Origin: UMGS1696 sp964457685
GTDB lineage: Bacteria > Bacillota > Clostridia > Oscillospirales > CAG-272
DNA length: 37,422 bases
Assembly (NCBI GenBank): GCA_964457685.1
Contig: CAYWFS010000019.1
Span: forward strand, 1-37,422
Reading direction: 5' to 3'
Both the position numbers and the translations under genes were made by a program. Of the stretch, positions 1 through 8,637 are shown one piece after another; positions within the stretch are counted from its first letter, which is position 1, and the number at the start of each line of letters is the position of its first letter. A model generated the notes under the pieces. It did not search any database. It had not been told where the DNA came from and saw nothing but the letters and a program-made list of their open reading frames with translations.

Positions 1-65
1 TGATATTGTTGCAGAATAATCATAACACATTTCACGAAAAAAAGCAATAGTATTTCGTTATTCCG

Positions 66-107
66 CAAAAAAGAGCATACCCAAATGCAGAGTATGCCCG
101 TTTTTTT
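66..107 (-). terminator. Intrinsic terminator, readable from both strands
   Basis: GCATAC at 75-80 pairs with GTATGC at 92-97. An A-run precedes the stem and a T-run follows it, so it can stop transcription from either side. It lies just past the stop of the minus-strand sugar-binding lipoprotein gene and is its likely terminator. Confidence 0.75.
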
Positions 108-109
108 GT

Positions 110-1600
110 TCAGTTTGCGGCAAGAAATTCGTGGTATTTTTCCATAGACTTTGAAATAGTCTTCTGTATTCTTGAGTCAACCTTCTTTATAGTTGAAGCA
201 AGCTCAGGCTCTACGTTTGCGGCAAGTGAACCTATTGTTGTGGTAAGTCCGCCCCATCCGTAAAGGAACGCAGGGTCATAGTACATTGTGTCGAGAATAA
301 TGTTTATTGATGTAAGCGATTCTTCGTCACGGGAATTTTTGTACTTCAGAGCTTTTTCAACGTAAGCCTCACGAACCGTATCATGAGAAGCGGCATTTAT
401 TGCTTCGAGAACGAATCCCGCAAGCTCGGTGTTTTGACAGTATGAGGGGATTACGGTAGCGGCGGCAAAGTCACAAACCATGCTGCAATAGCTTTCCTGT
501 GTTTTGTCGTATTTCGGCATGGGGAGTACACCGAAGTCTACTTCCATGTTACGGAAACGAGAAAGGTTCTGCATACACTCTACATAGAAGAGAATACGGT
601 TTTCCATGAACATATTCTCCGAGCCTCTCCATGAATTTGTTATTTTGTTTACGTTCATGCAGTAGTCATCGTTGTAGAGAGAGATTATCTTTTCGTATAC
701 GCTGTAAGCCTTTTCACTCAGAGGATTATATACGGGGGAGTCGTTTTCGTCCTTTTCGATAAGCTTTATATCCGAGGCAAAAAGAAGTGCAAGGCAGGTT
801 CTGTCATACGGTGTAACAAGACCAAGGCTGTCGTCCTCTGTTATCACTCCGTCACCGTCAAGGTCTCTGAGACAATTTTTCGAGAGTGTTGAGAGGGTGT
901 CGAGATCCCATTCGCCTTTTTCCGCAAATTCATACATGTTCGGGAGAGCATTGTCTGTGGCAAGCTGTTTGTTGAACATTACGCACCAGGCAAGGTCTAT
1001 GTTTTGCATATTCATATCGCCGTAGGATACATAAAGATGGTTTTCGAGAGTGAGAGTTGAGTTTGCGTTTTGGTCGAAATACGGAGCGTCAAGCTGAACT
1101 GTCGGGAGCTGAGTAAGGTCGTACAGTCCACCCTCGAGAGACATGGGAATCGAAGCATTTGCATAAACAAGACCCATATCGTAGTCGTAGGAGCTTGCGT
1201 TGATTGCCTGACGGAAATCGTCCGAGCAGATACCGGTTGATTTTACGCTTATCAGATTTACACCGTAGTTGTCACGGATTATGGCATTTCTTTCGTATAC
1301 GGCATCGTTGATGATGTCACCGGTCATATCCTTCGCCTCTATTTCGTGACCCTCCCATTCGCCCGCACCTGAACCGTTTGCGAGTATGCGGAAGTCAACG
1401 TCATCAAATGAGAACGATGAGAGGTGCGAAAGGTAGTCCTCCTCTTCCGTGCTTTCTTCGGATTCGTTGCTTGAGGAATCCGGCGAGGTATTGTTCGGTG
1501 ATTTCTCCGATTCGCCTTCGTTGGTTTCGTTTTGAGAACAGCCTGCAAATACGGAAAGTAAAATAGCTGATGTTATGATAAGTGATAATACTCGTTTCAT
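110..1600 (-). CDS. Extracellular sugar-binding lipoprotein (ABC solute-binding protein), orphan
   Basis: A 496-residue solute-binding protein, probably anchored to the outer membrane face to capture an oligosaccharide for an ABC importer. The first 21 residues form a lipoprotein signal peptide ending in the lipobox VFAGC (Cys21). A Ser/Glu/Asn-rich linker follows to about residue 55. The rest resembles large family-1 extracellular sugar-binding proteins and is clearly related to the second lipoprotein at 19937-21484 (shared NDAVYER/NDAIYER and a DLDGDGVITEDD-type loop). That loop fits an EF-hand-like calcium site. The start has an AGAGG ribosome binding site and lies 4 bp after the ADP-ribosylglycohydrolase-like gene, so the two are cotranscribed. 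No permease or ATPase gene for sugar is nearby. Class is clear; substrate is unknown. Confidence 0.85.
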   Translation of the reverse strand: MKRVLSLIITSAILLSVFAGCSQNETNEGESEKSPNNTSPDSSSNESEESTEEEDYLSHLSSFSFDDVDFRILANGSGAGEWEGHEIEAKDMTGDIINDAVYERNAIIRDNYGVNLISVKSTGICSDDFRQAINASSYDYDMGLVYANASIPMSLEGGLYDLTQLPTVQLDAPYFDQNANSTLTLENHLYVSYGDMNMQNIDLAWCVMFNKQLATDNALPNMYEFAEKGEWDLDTLSTLSKNCLRDLDGDGVITEDDSLGLVTPYDRTCLALLFASDIKLIEKDENDSPVYNPLSEKAYSVYEKIISLYNDDYCMNVNKITNSWRGSENMFMENRILFYVECMQNLSRFRNMEVDFGVLPMPKYDKTQESYCSMVCDFAAATVIPSYCQNTELAGFVLEAINAASHDTVREAYVEKALKYKNSRDEESLTSINIILDTMYYDPAFLYGWGGLTTTIGSLAANVEPELASTIKKVDSRIQKTISKSMEKYHEFLAAN

Positions 1601-1604
1601 TGCA

Positions 1605-2987
1605 TTAACCTCTTATTTTTTTCGCACATTCGAGGGTTCTTCTTGCACATTCCGAGATTGCGATGGGGTGGAAGCCGTGAATGCGTGAGTACATCGTGTC
1701 GTTAAGCGGAGCTTTCCATGTGTCGGGGATGTTTTTCGCACCGTTCATTGCACCGACCATGGAGCCTACTGTAGCACCGTTGCAGTCTGTGTCGAGTCCG
1801 CCCGAAACTGCGGCAACGATACCCTTTTCAAAGTCTCCCTCAGACCAAAGGAACGCACCTGTACACATAGCGGCATTGGGGATTGTATGAACCCAGTTGT
1901 AGCCCTTATGTTCGTTCCATATTTTCTCCTGCATTTCTTCCATTGTGGTGGAGGATTCGGTGTGCTTTATTGCGTTTACAACGGCTTCGTAGGTTCTTGA
2001 TGTTCTCGGAATCTGTGCGAGACCTGCTTCAATGCACTTCATAGGCTCTTTTTCGGTGAATGCTGCGGCAATAACACCGGCTGTGTACATTGCACCGTAG
2101 ATACCGTTTTTGATGTGTGAGAACGAAGAATCCATATATGCCAGCTTTGCCGCAAGTTCGGGGTCTCCTGCCGCCGCATATGCGTAAATGTCGATTCTTA
2201 TCTGAGCACCTATCCATTCACGGTAGGGATTGAGATAGTTTCTTGTGTAGTCTATAGCTTTCTTTACATCGGCAGGGTCTGACGGCTTTCCCGAGGTGTG
2301 GGACTTCATGTGAGCGAAGTTGAGGTAAGCCTGTGTTTCCGCTGTGCAAACATCACTGTAGGTAAGGTAGGAGTGCCAGTAGTTTCCTACGTCCCACTGG
2401 TCAAAATTCTTTCCTTTGCCCTCTGTGATAAGGAGAGCGAGAACCATATATCGAATATCGTCGTCGGTTTCCATGTATTTGATGTTTTCACGGTGGCTGA
2501 GAGAACAGCCTATCCAAAGCTTGTCGGCACTTTCACGAGCGGTCGAGTTTTCGGGAGCATATCCCTTGATAGGCCATTCACCTGCACCCTCATACCACTG
2601 CTTTACAAAGGATGCACCGCTTCTTTCGTTTGTTCCGCCTGTGAAAGGGTGGGTCTCAAACGGCTTTCCCAATGCACATCCTGCACTTCTTCCGAGCCAT
2701 GCACCGTAGAACTTGTCCTTGGTTTCATCGCTTTCGTAGTCGAGAGCCTTTGCGGAAACATTTCTGTCTGCGAGCTTGATTATTTCTTCGTATTCACTCG
2801 GTTCGTCATACTTGAAGTCGGGGGAGGGAGTAAGGCTTGAAAGCTGCTTGTACACGTTCATAAGCTTTCCGTCGTCGTCTCCTGCGTCTTCCCAAAGCTC
2901 AACAAAGCCGTCTACGTTACAGCCTTCCTCACGCTTTTGGTTGATTTCTTCTTTAACGAGCCATTTTAATGTTGCCCATCCTGCCAT
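1605..2987 (-). CDS. ADP-ribosylglycohydrolase (DraG/ARH-fold) family protein
   Basis: A 460-residue cytoplasmic protein with no signal peptide. After an N-terminal region of about 90 residues comes the family start motif (GAWLGRSAGCALGKP, about residues 95-109), then TDDD at 174-177 and DTDCNG at 399-404. These are the two acidic clusters that bind the paired magnesium ions in this family. Known members remove ADP-ribose from proteins or cleave related N- or O-glycosidic bonds. Here the gene is first in a two-gene operon with a sugar-binding lipoprotein and sits beside an AraC regulator, so a sugar-related glycosidase role is as plausible as ADP-ribose removal; that is inference. The start has a strong AAGGAG site. 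Family assignment is firm; substrate is not known. Confidence 0.85.
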   Translation of the reverse strand: MAGWATLKWLVKEEINQKREEGCNVDGFVELWEDAGDDDGKLMNVYKQLSSLTPSPDFKYDEPSEYEEIIKLADRNVSAKALDYESDETKDKFYGAWLGRSAGCALGKPFETHPFTGGTNERSGASFVKQWYEGAGEWPIKGYAPENSTARESADKLWIGCSLSHRENIKYMETDDDIRYMVLALLITEGKGKNFDQWDVGNYWHSYLTYSDVCTAETQAYLNFAHMKSHTSGKPSDPADVKKAIDYTRNYLNPYREWIGAQIRIDIYAYAAAGDPELAAKLAYMDSSFSHIKNGIYGAMYTAGVIAAAFTEKEPMKCIEAGLAQIPRTSRTYEAVVNAIKHTESSTTMEEMQEKIWNEHKGYNWVHTIPNAAMCTGAFLWSEGDFEKGIVAAVSGGLDTDCNGATVGSMVGAMNGAKNIPDTWKAPLNDTMYSRIHGFHPIAISECARRTLECAKKIRG

Positions 2988-3034
2988 GATACTTTCTCCT
3001 TTTTGTGAAAAATAAATATATTCTCATTAAAGCG

Positions 3035-3063
3035 ATTATAGCATGGCGGAGCATGAATTACAA
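3035..3063 (-). promoter_or_regulatory. Promoter of the ADP-ribosylglycohydrolase / lipoprotein operon
   Basis: On the minus strand TTGTAA (3058-3063) and TATAAT (3035-3040) are separated by 17 bp, 48 bp upstream of the start codon. The spacer contains GCATG twice, 10 bp apart (3041-3045 and 3051-3055), a possible regulator contact. The divergent AraC-type gene is an obvious candidate regulator. Confidence 0.7.
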
Positions 3064-3140
3064 TGCCGAAAACAAACATAACCTTTGCAGTTTCAAACAT
3101 TGAGTTTTTTCTGCGGAATGTCAAAAAAATCGTTTTAAGG

Positions 3141-3169
3141 TTGAATGTGCGGCGAAAATGTTGTATAAT
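3141..3169 (+). promoter_or_regulatory. Promoter of the AraC-type regulator gene
   Basis: TTGAAT (3141-3146) and TATAAT (3164-3169) with a 17-bp spacer, 34 bp upstream of the chosen start codon. This promoter argues against the earlier in-frame ATG at 3158, which would lie upstream of the expected transcription start. Confidence 0.7.
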
Positions 3170-3202
3170 TCAGCTGAACGACGGATTTTCAGGGAGAAAA
3201 CT

Positions 3203-4075
3203 ATGCAAAAACAAACACACAGGGATTGGCTCAGTAAGGTCAACAGATATAACGAGAAATTGCGAGAGGATATACCGCTTCTTGTTTTCAAAAACCGACT
3301 TGGACTTAAATCTCCGATGATACACGCACACGACCAGCTTGAAGTAGGCTATTGCGTCAGCGGAAGCGGTATCTTTTTTGTGGAGAGCAAAATATATCCC
3401 TTTAAAAAAGGCGATATTTCCGTTATCCTGCCCGGAGAGCGTCATATTGCTCAAAGTGCATCCTTTGAATCCTCGGAGTGGTATTTTGTTAATATAGATA
3501 TGGACAGGATGTTTTCGGAAGAGCTTTGTCGCACTTTATTAATATACAAAAATGTGCTTGCGGACAAAAACGTACACGGCGGCGTATTCAGAAGCGGAGA
3601 CAACACGGAATGCGAGAAGCTAATTAAAGCTCTTGTAGAGGAAGCAATTGAAAAAAAAAGGGAGTATGAGTATATGTGCCGTCTGCTTGTCAGTAAGCTT
3701 GTGCTTCTAATCAGCCGTTCACCGCTAAATGAGGACGGACAGGAAAACACGGAGCTTTCGGGAGAGCCTATAATGCCTGCGATACTTTATATCCTCAGCC
3801 ACTACAGCGAGAGCATAAGAATATCGGAGCTTGCCGAAATGTGTCATCTGAGCGAGGGACATATGAGACGGCTGTTTGTGGCATTTCTCGGGCATTCTCC
3901 GCTTGAATATTTGCACATATGCCGTATAAATTATGCGTGTGCCATGCTTAGGTCGGGAGAAAAAAGCACCGTATCCGAAATAGCGGAAGAGGTAGGCTAT
4001 ACAACGCTTTCATCGTTCTACAGAAAATTCAGACAGTATGTTGGTTGTATGCCAAAGGAATATCAGAGCCTGTGA
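3203..4075 (+). CDS. AraC-family transcriptional regulator
   Basis: A 290-residue one-component regulator. The N-terminal part is a cupin-like sensor (HAHDQLEVGYCVSGSG followed by KKGDISVILPGERH), typical of AraC proteins that bind sugars. The C-terminal ~100 residues contain the two helix-turn-helix units (ISELAEMCHLSEGHMRRLF and VSEIAEEVGYTTLSSFYRKF) and the usual PKEY ending. I start it at the ATG at 3203, preceded by AGGGAG; an in-frame ATG at 3158 falls inside the -10 region of a good promoter. It lies between the divergent lipoprotein operon and the downstream beta-helix gene and probably controls one or both in response to a glycan breakdown product. Family is certain; inducer is unknown. 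Confidence 0.9.
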   Translation: MQKQTHRDWLSKVNRYNEKLREDIPLLVFKNRLGLKSPMIHAHDQLEVGYCVSGSGIFFVESKIYPFKKGDISVILPGERHIAQSASFESSEWYFVNIDMDRMFSEELCRTLLIYKNVLADKNVHGGVFRSGDNTECEKLIKALVEEAIEKKREYEYMCRLLVSKLVLLISRSPLNEDGQENTELSGEPIMPAILYILSHYSESIRISELAEMCHLSEGHMRRLFVAFLGHSPLEYLHICRINYACAMLRSGEKSTVSEIAEEVGYTTLSSFYRKFRQYVGCMPKEYQSL

Positions 4076-4104
4076 TATAAATATAGTGAATTTTCAACAA
4101 ATAA

Positions 4105-4133
4105 TTGACAAGCTACACTCTGTAATATATAAT
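4105..4133 (+). promoter_or_regulatory. Promoter of the beta-helix protein gene
   Basis: A near-consensus promoter: TTGACA (4105-4110), 17-bp spacer, TATAAT (4128-4133), 28 bp before the start codon. The gene is therefore expressed separately from the upstream AraC gene, though readthrough is possible because no terminator is visible between them. Confidence 0.8.
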
Positions 4134-4160
4134 TAAAGCAAAAAAACATGGAGGTGTACC

Positions 4161-6440
4161 ATGAAATACTATATAGATCCGACAAACGGCAACGACAGCT
4201 TTGACGGACGCTCTCCCGAGAGGGCAAGACTCTCCTACAAGGATCTCGAGATAAGAGCAGGTGACAGTGTTCTCTTTAAAAGAGGAAGCTTTATTCGAGG
4301 AACACTTGACAGAGTAAGCGGAGAAAAAGACGCTCCCGTGACTTACGGTGCATACGGAGAGGGAAATGCTCCTGTTTTCTGCGGCTCGATAGACGTAAGC
4401 TCAAAGGCTGATTGGACGGAAATCAGAAAAAATATTTGGAGGCTTAAAACTACCCCTCCGAGTGAATGTGCGAACTTCGTTTACGACTTCGGAAGAATAG
4501 GTGCAACTCTCAGATGGCATGAAAAAGAGCTTTCGTCTCAGGGGGACTTCTACGACAGTAATTTCGGAAATAAAGGAGACGGAGAGCGTACTGTTCTTGT
4601 CTATTCCGAAGGAAACCCGGGAGAAGTCTACTCTCACATAGAGTGCGTGGTTTTCGGTGCAAGGCTTTTGTCGCAGAATAAAGACCATACCGTGTGCGAG
4701 GATTTGTGCTTTTTCGGAAGCGGAGTCCACGCTTTATCGGGTGGATGCAGAGACATGACGGTTAGAAGATGCTCGTTTTTGTTTATCGGCGGTGCAGTGT
4801 GGAGCTCTCAGCTTGGAATACGATTCGGAAATGCGATAGAGTTTTGGGAGTACGGCGAGAACATCCTCATAGAAAACTGCTATTTCAACAACATCTACGA
4901 CTCCTGTATAACAGAGCAGGGAAGCAGTGCCTGTGAAAGTGCGAAAATAACGATGCGGAATAACCTTTTCATAAACTATGGCATGGGTGCGTATGAGGGT
5001 CGTGACGTTATGCTTGTCGATTCCGTCTTTGAAGATAATATTTGCGTAAATGCGGGCGGAGGTTTTTCTGCTTTCGGAGATACCGTGCCGAGAAACTCCG
5101 AGATATATCCTCAGCCGATGGGACACCACCTTTTCATGTGGAGAATACCGAAAGCGGCTGATAACGGTAGCTTTGTAATAAGCGGAAACAGATTTTACAA
5201 TGCGAGTGGTGCGGCAATGTACTCTATATGCTCACCCGATACGGACGCACAGATGAAGCTTGAGGGCAACAGCTACTATACAACGAATGAAGAACTGCTA
5301 AACAGAATCGGCGGAAAGAACTACGGAAGCTTTGACGAATACATTGCCGACTATGGGGAAGACGGTGCAAAATACGTCTCCTCACCCGATATTGAAAAAG
5401 AGTGTGAGGAATGGTTTGGTCGTTCGGGCTGCGGAAGATACACGGAGAAGCTTCTCACGGATTCTCTGCCACCCGAAAAATATTTCACCGCAGAAACCGA
5501 CAAAGAACCGACCTCGTATTTATGTGGCGAGGATATTTGCTTTAAAATCCGTCTTTTTGAGGGGGAAAAGCAAATCGACTGTCCGAAAATAATGCTGAAA
5601 CGCTACGGAGACGACGGAATTGCCGAGAACGTGACATTGAGCGGAGAAGAGGCGGAATACCATACCTCAATGAATACCCCCGGTCAGGTTCGTATTTCCG
5701 TGACGGCTGACGACTTCCCGACGTGTGATTTCGGTGTTGCGGTAGAGCTTGACAAGATAAGCATAAATGAAAACGGAAATGCGGATGCGGCTTTCGGCGA
5801 AATATGCAAAGACGGTCAAATATCTGTCGAAAAGAGTGAGTTTGCGTGCGGAGACCCGGGAGATATTGTATATGACGTGAAAATTTCGTCGGGAGAGACA
5901 ACGGCAACAGGCTATCTCAGACTTCCGAGAAATGCATTTCCCGGTGAGCTTCCGATAATTATCGAATACTCCGACAACGTAATAAAAACCGCACCTATTC
6001 CGAAAAAACACCGTGCAATACAGCTGTCACTGAACATAGACGGTGGCAAAAACGGAATGAGCGACGGCTATTACGAAGCGATAGGGGAGAAAGCTGAGCT
6101 TGACTTTAACGGACTGAAGAATATAATGAAGCGTGCTGTTCTTGCATTGAGATATTCGCAGAGTCTGCCCGAGTGGGACGGGAAGAATATCAAGCTTTGC
6201 GGAGAAGGAATGGGGGCTTGTCAGGCGATTTTTGTATCTGCATTCAGCGGAAATGAGTGCGAGCTTGATATAACATCACCGACGGACATAAGAGACAGTA
6301 TTTTTGCACCGCATTCTCTTGCGTCAAGGATTAACGGACGTGTATCACTGACCGCGGAGCTTAAAAAGGAAGAATTTACCTATTCCGCCGCGATATACAA
6401 TGCGATAAAAGCTGAAAAAGGACTTATTATAATACACTGA
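4161..6440 (+). CDS. Right-handed beta-helix protein with C-terminal acetylxylan-esterase-like (pseudo)domain
   Basis: A 759-residue protein. Residues 1 to about 400 look like a right-handed parallel beta-helix of the pectate-lyase superfold (YYIDPTNGNDSFDGRSPE start, GDSVLFKRG, then repeated short strands with NNxF and NCYF turns). Around residues 440-540 is an Ig-like sandwich of the type preceding acetylxylan-esterase/cephalosporin-C deacetylase domains. The C-terminus resembles that alpha/beta-hydrolase (LRYSQSLPEWDGKNIKLCGE), but the nucleophile elbow reads GEGMG at 681-685, with glycine where GxSxG needs serine, so it is probably not an active esterase. There is no signal peptide, so it is likely cytoplasmic. 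The start has GGAGG. A polysaccharide lyase, epimerase or glycosidase role for the helix is possible; substrate unknown. Confidence 0.75.
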   Translation: MKYYIDPTNGNDSFDGRSPERARLSYKDLEIRAGDSVLFKRGSFIRGTLDRVSGEKDAPVTYGAYGEGNAPVFCGSIDVSSKADWTEIRKNIWRLKTTPPSECANFVYDFGRIGATLRWHEKELSSQGDFYDSNFGNKGDGERTVLVYSEGNPGEVYSHIECVVFGARLLSQNKDHTVCEDLCFFGSGVHALSGGCRDMTVRRCSFLFIGGAVWSSQLGIRFGNAIEFWEYGENILIENCYFNNIYDSCITEQGSSACESAKITMRNNLFINYGMGAYEGRDVMLVDSVFEDNICVNAGGGFSAFGDTVPRNSEIYPQPMGHHLFMWRIPKAADNGSFVISGNRFYNASGAAMYSICSPDTDAQMKLEGNSYYTTNEELLNRIGGKNYGSFDEYIADYGEDGAKYVSSPDIEKECEEWFGRSGCGRYTEKLLTDSLPPEKYFTAETDKEPTSYLCGEDICFKIRLFEGEKQIDCPKIMLKRYGDDGIAENVTLSGEEAEYHTSMNTPGQVRISVTADDFPTCDFGVAVELDKISINENGNADAAFGEICKDGQISVEKSEFACGDPGDIVYDVKISSGETTATGYLRLPRNAFPGELPIIIEYSDNVIKTAPIPKKHRAIQLSLNIDGGKNGMSDGYYEAIGEKAELDFNGLKNIMKRAVLALRYSQSLPEWDGKNIKLCGEGMGACQAIFVSAFSGNECELDITSPTDIRDSIFAPHSLASRINGRVSLTAELKKEEFTYSAAIYNAIKAEKGLIIIH

Positions 6441-6447
6441 AAACAAA

Positions 6448-6493
6448 AAATGCTCCTTTGGTAAGTAGACCTACATACCTCAAAGGAGCATTT
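6448..6493. terminator. Bidirectional intrinsic terminator between convergent genes
   Basis: AAATGCTCCTTTG (6448-6460) pairs perfectly with CAAAGGAGCATTT (6481-6493), with A- and T-rich flanks. It separates the plus-strand beta-helix gene from the minus-strand feo operon and can serve both. Confidence 0.85.
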
Positions 6494-6496
6494 ATT

Positions 6497-6631
6497 TTAT
6501 TTGTTTTTGTTACAGCATGAGCAGTTTCCGTCACATCCGGGACATTTGCCCTTGTTTTTTACAGCGGAACGGATTGCGAAGTAAAGGCACACTCCCACTG
6601 CAAGAAGTATAAGAATATCAGCCGCCGTCAC
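6497..6631 (-). CDS. FeoB-associated Cys-rich membrane protein, GTG start
   Basis: A 44-residue protein: one membrane helix (about residues 5-22), a basic stretch, then a cysteine-rich tail (KGKCPGCDGNCSCCNKNK, five Cys). This is the layout of the small FeoB-associated protein found after feoB in many Bacillota; its exact job is unknown, though it may assist FeoB or handle ferrous iron at the inner membrane face. I chose the GTG at 6629-6631, which overlaps the feoB stop as GTGA, with GGAGG about 8 bases upstream inside feoB. A longer reading from an ATG at 6688 would place an unrelated basic stretch before the membrane helix and lacks support. Last gene of the feoA-feoB operon. Confidence 0.8.
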   Translation of the reverse strand: MTAADILILLAVGVCLYFAIRSAVKNKGKCPGCDGNCSCCNKNK

Positions 6632-8637
6632 AGAATGAGTCCTCCGACCTGATATACGATGAAAGCACAGAGCCATGCTACCACACATTGCAGAACGACA
6701 ACTCCGATCGTTTCAAGCCTTGTTCCAAGCTCACGTCTTATCGAAGCTACTGCCGCAACACACGGAGTATAGAGAAGCGTGAACACAAGGAAGCTTACGG
6801 AAGCAAGGGGAGTGAAGATTTCGGAGAGAACATTTCCGAGGCTTGAAAGATTGGTGCCGAGAAGAACCGCCATTGTCGAAATAACAGCTTCCTTTGCGGT
6901 AAAGCCTGTAATAAGAGATGTAGCCGCTCTCCAGTCGCCGAAGCCGAGAGGAGCAAATATGGGAGCTATAATCTTTCCGACAAGTGCAAGTAAGCTGTCC
7001 GCACTGTTGTCTACTACATTCAGGCGAGTGTCAAAGGTTCTGAGGAACCAGATGATTATCGTAGCAACAAAGATGATTCCGAAAGCACGCTGTATAAAAT
7101 CCTTTGCCTTATCCCAGAGAAGAAGTGCAACACTTTTCGGGGAAGGCAGACGGTAATTCGGAAGCTCCATTACGAAAGGCACGGGATTTCCCTTGAATGC
7201 GGTATTTTTCAGGATAAGTGCGAGAACAACCGACAAAATGATTCCGATAACGTACATCGCTATCATAACAAGAGCCTTATGTTCGGGGAAGAACGCAGAC
7301 GCAAACACCGCATATATCGGAATTTTTGCGGAACAGCTCATGTAAGGAGTGAGCATGATGGTCATTTTGCGGTCGCGGTCGGAGGAAACGGTTCTTGTTG
7401 CCATTATCGCAGGAACGGAACAACCGAAGCCTATGAGCATTGGTACAAAGGAGCGTCCCGAAAGTCCTATTTTTCTCAGAGCCTTATCCATTACAAACGC
7501 AACTCTTGCCATGTATCCCGTGTCCTCGAGAATTGAGAGGAAGAAGAACAGAACCACGATGAGAGGAAGAAATGTAAGCACGCTTCCGACACCTGCAAAG
7601 ATTCCGTCTATCACAAGGCTATGCACTATGGGATTTATGCCGTATGTCGTAAGTGCGTTGTCAACTACATTTGTAAGCGAATCTATGCCGAGTGCGAGAA
7701 GATCTGATAAAGCCGTTCCGATAACTCCGAAGGTGAGCCAGAACACAAGGAACATTACACCGAAGAACACGGGCAAGGCAGTGTATTTCCCCGTGAGAAT
7801 TTTATCTATTGCCACGCTTCGTTTATGCTCACGGCTTTCATGGGCCTTTACAACGGAGGCGGCAACAACGCTTTCTATAAAGTCGTATCTCATCGCCGCA
7901 AGAACAGCGTTTCTGTCGAGTCCTTCCTCGTTTTCCATTTCCACTATGCAATGCTCGAGAAGCTCATGCTCGTTTTTATCAAGCTCCAGCTTTTCGGCAA
8001 TACCGTCGTCACCCTCGATTAGCTTTGATGTGCAGAAGCGTGCGGGAAGTCCTGCTCTGTCTGCGTGGTCGTCAATGAGGTGAACTACGGCATGAATACA
8101 ACGGTGTACGGGAGAATCGGATGAGCAGAAATCCCACACCTTCGGCTTCACACGGTTTTTTGCGGTAGAAACGGCTTTATCTATAAGCTCCGATACACCG
8201 TCACCCTTTGCGGCACTTATCGGAACAACGGGAACACCGAGAAGCTCACTCATTTTTGCAATATCGACCGTTCCGCCGTTTGCATTTACCTCGTCCATCA
8301 TGTTGAGGGCGATAACCATTGGAACGCAAAGCTCAAGCAGCTGTAAGGTGAGGTAAAGGTTTCTTTCTATATTGGTTGCGTCAACTATATTAATTATTCC
8401 GTCGGGCTTTTGATTTATAACAAAGTCTCGTGTGACGATTTCTTCCTGAGTATAAGGACGCAGAGAGTATATACCGGGCAAATCGACTACCTGACAGTTT
8501 TTCTGCCCTCTGACATCGCCGAATTTCTGATCGACCGTTACTCCGGGAAAGTTTCCGACGTGCTGATTTGAGCCGGTCAGAGCGTTGAACAGTGTGGTCT
8601 TACCGCAGTTCTGATTTCCTGCAAGAGCGAGTATCAT
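6628..8637 (-). CDS. feoB: Ferrous iron transport protein B
   Basis: A 669-residue membrane GTPase-transporter for Fe2+ uptake. The N-terminal G domain shows GNQNCGKT at 7-14 (G1), the PGVTVD switch at 31-36, DLPG at 52-55 (G3) and NMMDE at 112-116 (G4). A helical region follows to about residue 270, then the membrane part with the two nucleoside-recognition/gate repeats, including VPMLIGFGCSVPAIMATR and the FTAKEAVIS segment. Length is typical of the family. Its ATG overlaps the feoA stop (ATGA) with GGAGGA just upstream, and the small Cys-rich gene overlaps its own end, so the three genes are translationally coupled. Expression probably responds to iron through the palindrome at 8906-8921. 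Confidence 0.96.
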   Translation of the reverse strand: MILALAGNQNCGKTTLFNALTGSNQHVGNFPGVTVDQKFGDVRGQKNCQVVDLPGIYSLRPYTQEEIVTRDFVINQKPDGIINIVDATNIERNLYLTLQLLELCVPMVIALNMMDEVNANGGTVDIAKMSELLGVPVVPISAAKGDGVSELIDKAVSTAKNRVKPKVWDFCSSDSPVHRCIHAVVHLIDDHADRAGLPARFCTSKLIEGDDGIAEKLELDKNEHELLEHCIVEMENEEGLDRNAVLAAMRYDFIESVVAASVVKAHESREHKRSVAIDKILTGKYTALPVFFGVMFLVFWLTFGVIGTALSDLLALGIDSLTNVVDNALTTYGINPIVHSLVIDGIFAGVGSVLTFLPLIVVLFFFLSILEDTGYMARVAFVMDKALRKIGLSGRSFVPMLIGFGCSVPAIMATRTVSSDRDRKMTIMLTPYMSCSAKIPIYAVFASAFFPEHKALVMIAMYVIGIILSVVLALILKNTAFKGNPVPFVMELPNYRLPSPKSVALLLWDKAKDFIQRAFGIIFVATIIIWFLRTFDTRLNVVDNSADSLLALVGKIIAPIFAPLGFGDWRAATSLITGFTAKEAVISTMAVLLGTNLSSLGNVLSEIFTPLASVSFLVFTLLYTPCVAAVASIRRELGTRLETIGVVVLQCVVAWLCAFIVYQVGGLIL

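Noticed and set aside
7349..8083. Long plus-strand open frame across feoB
   Set aside because: Ser/Arg-rich translation without domain signs, fully inside a secure feoB gene.
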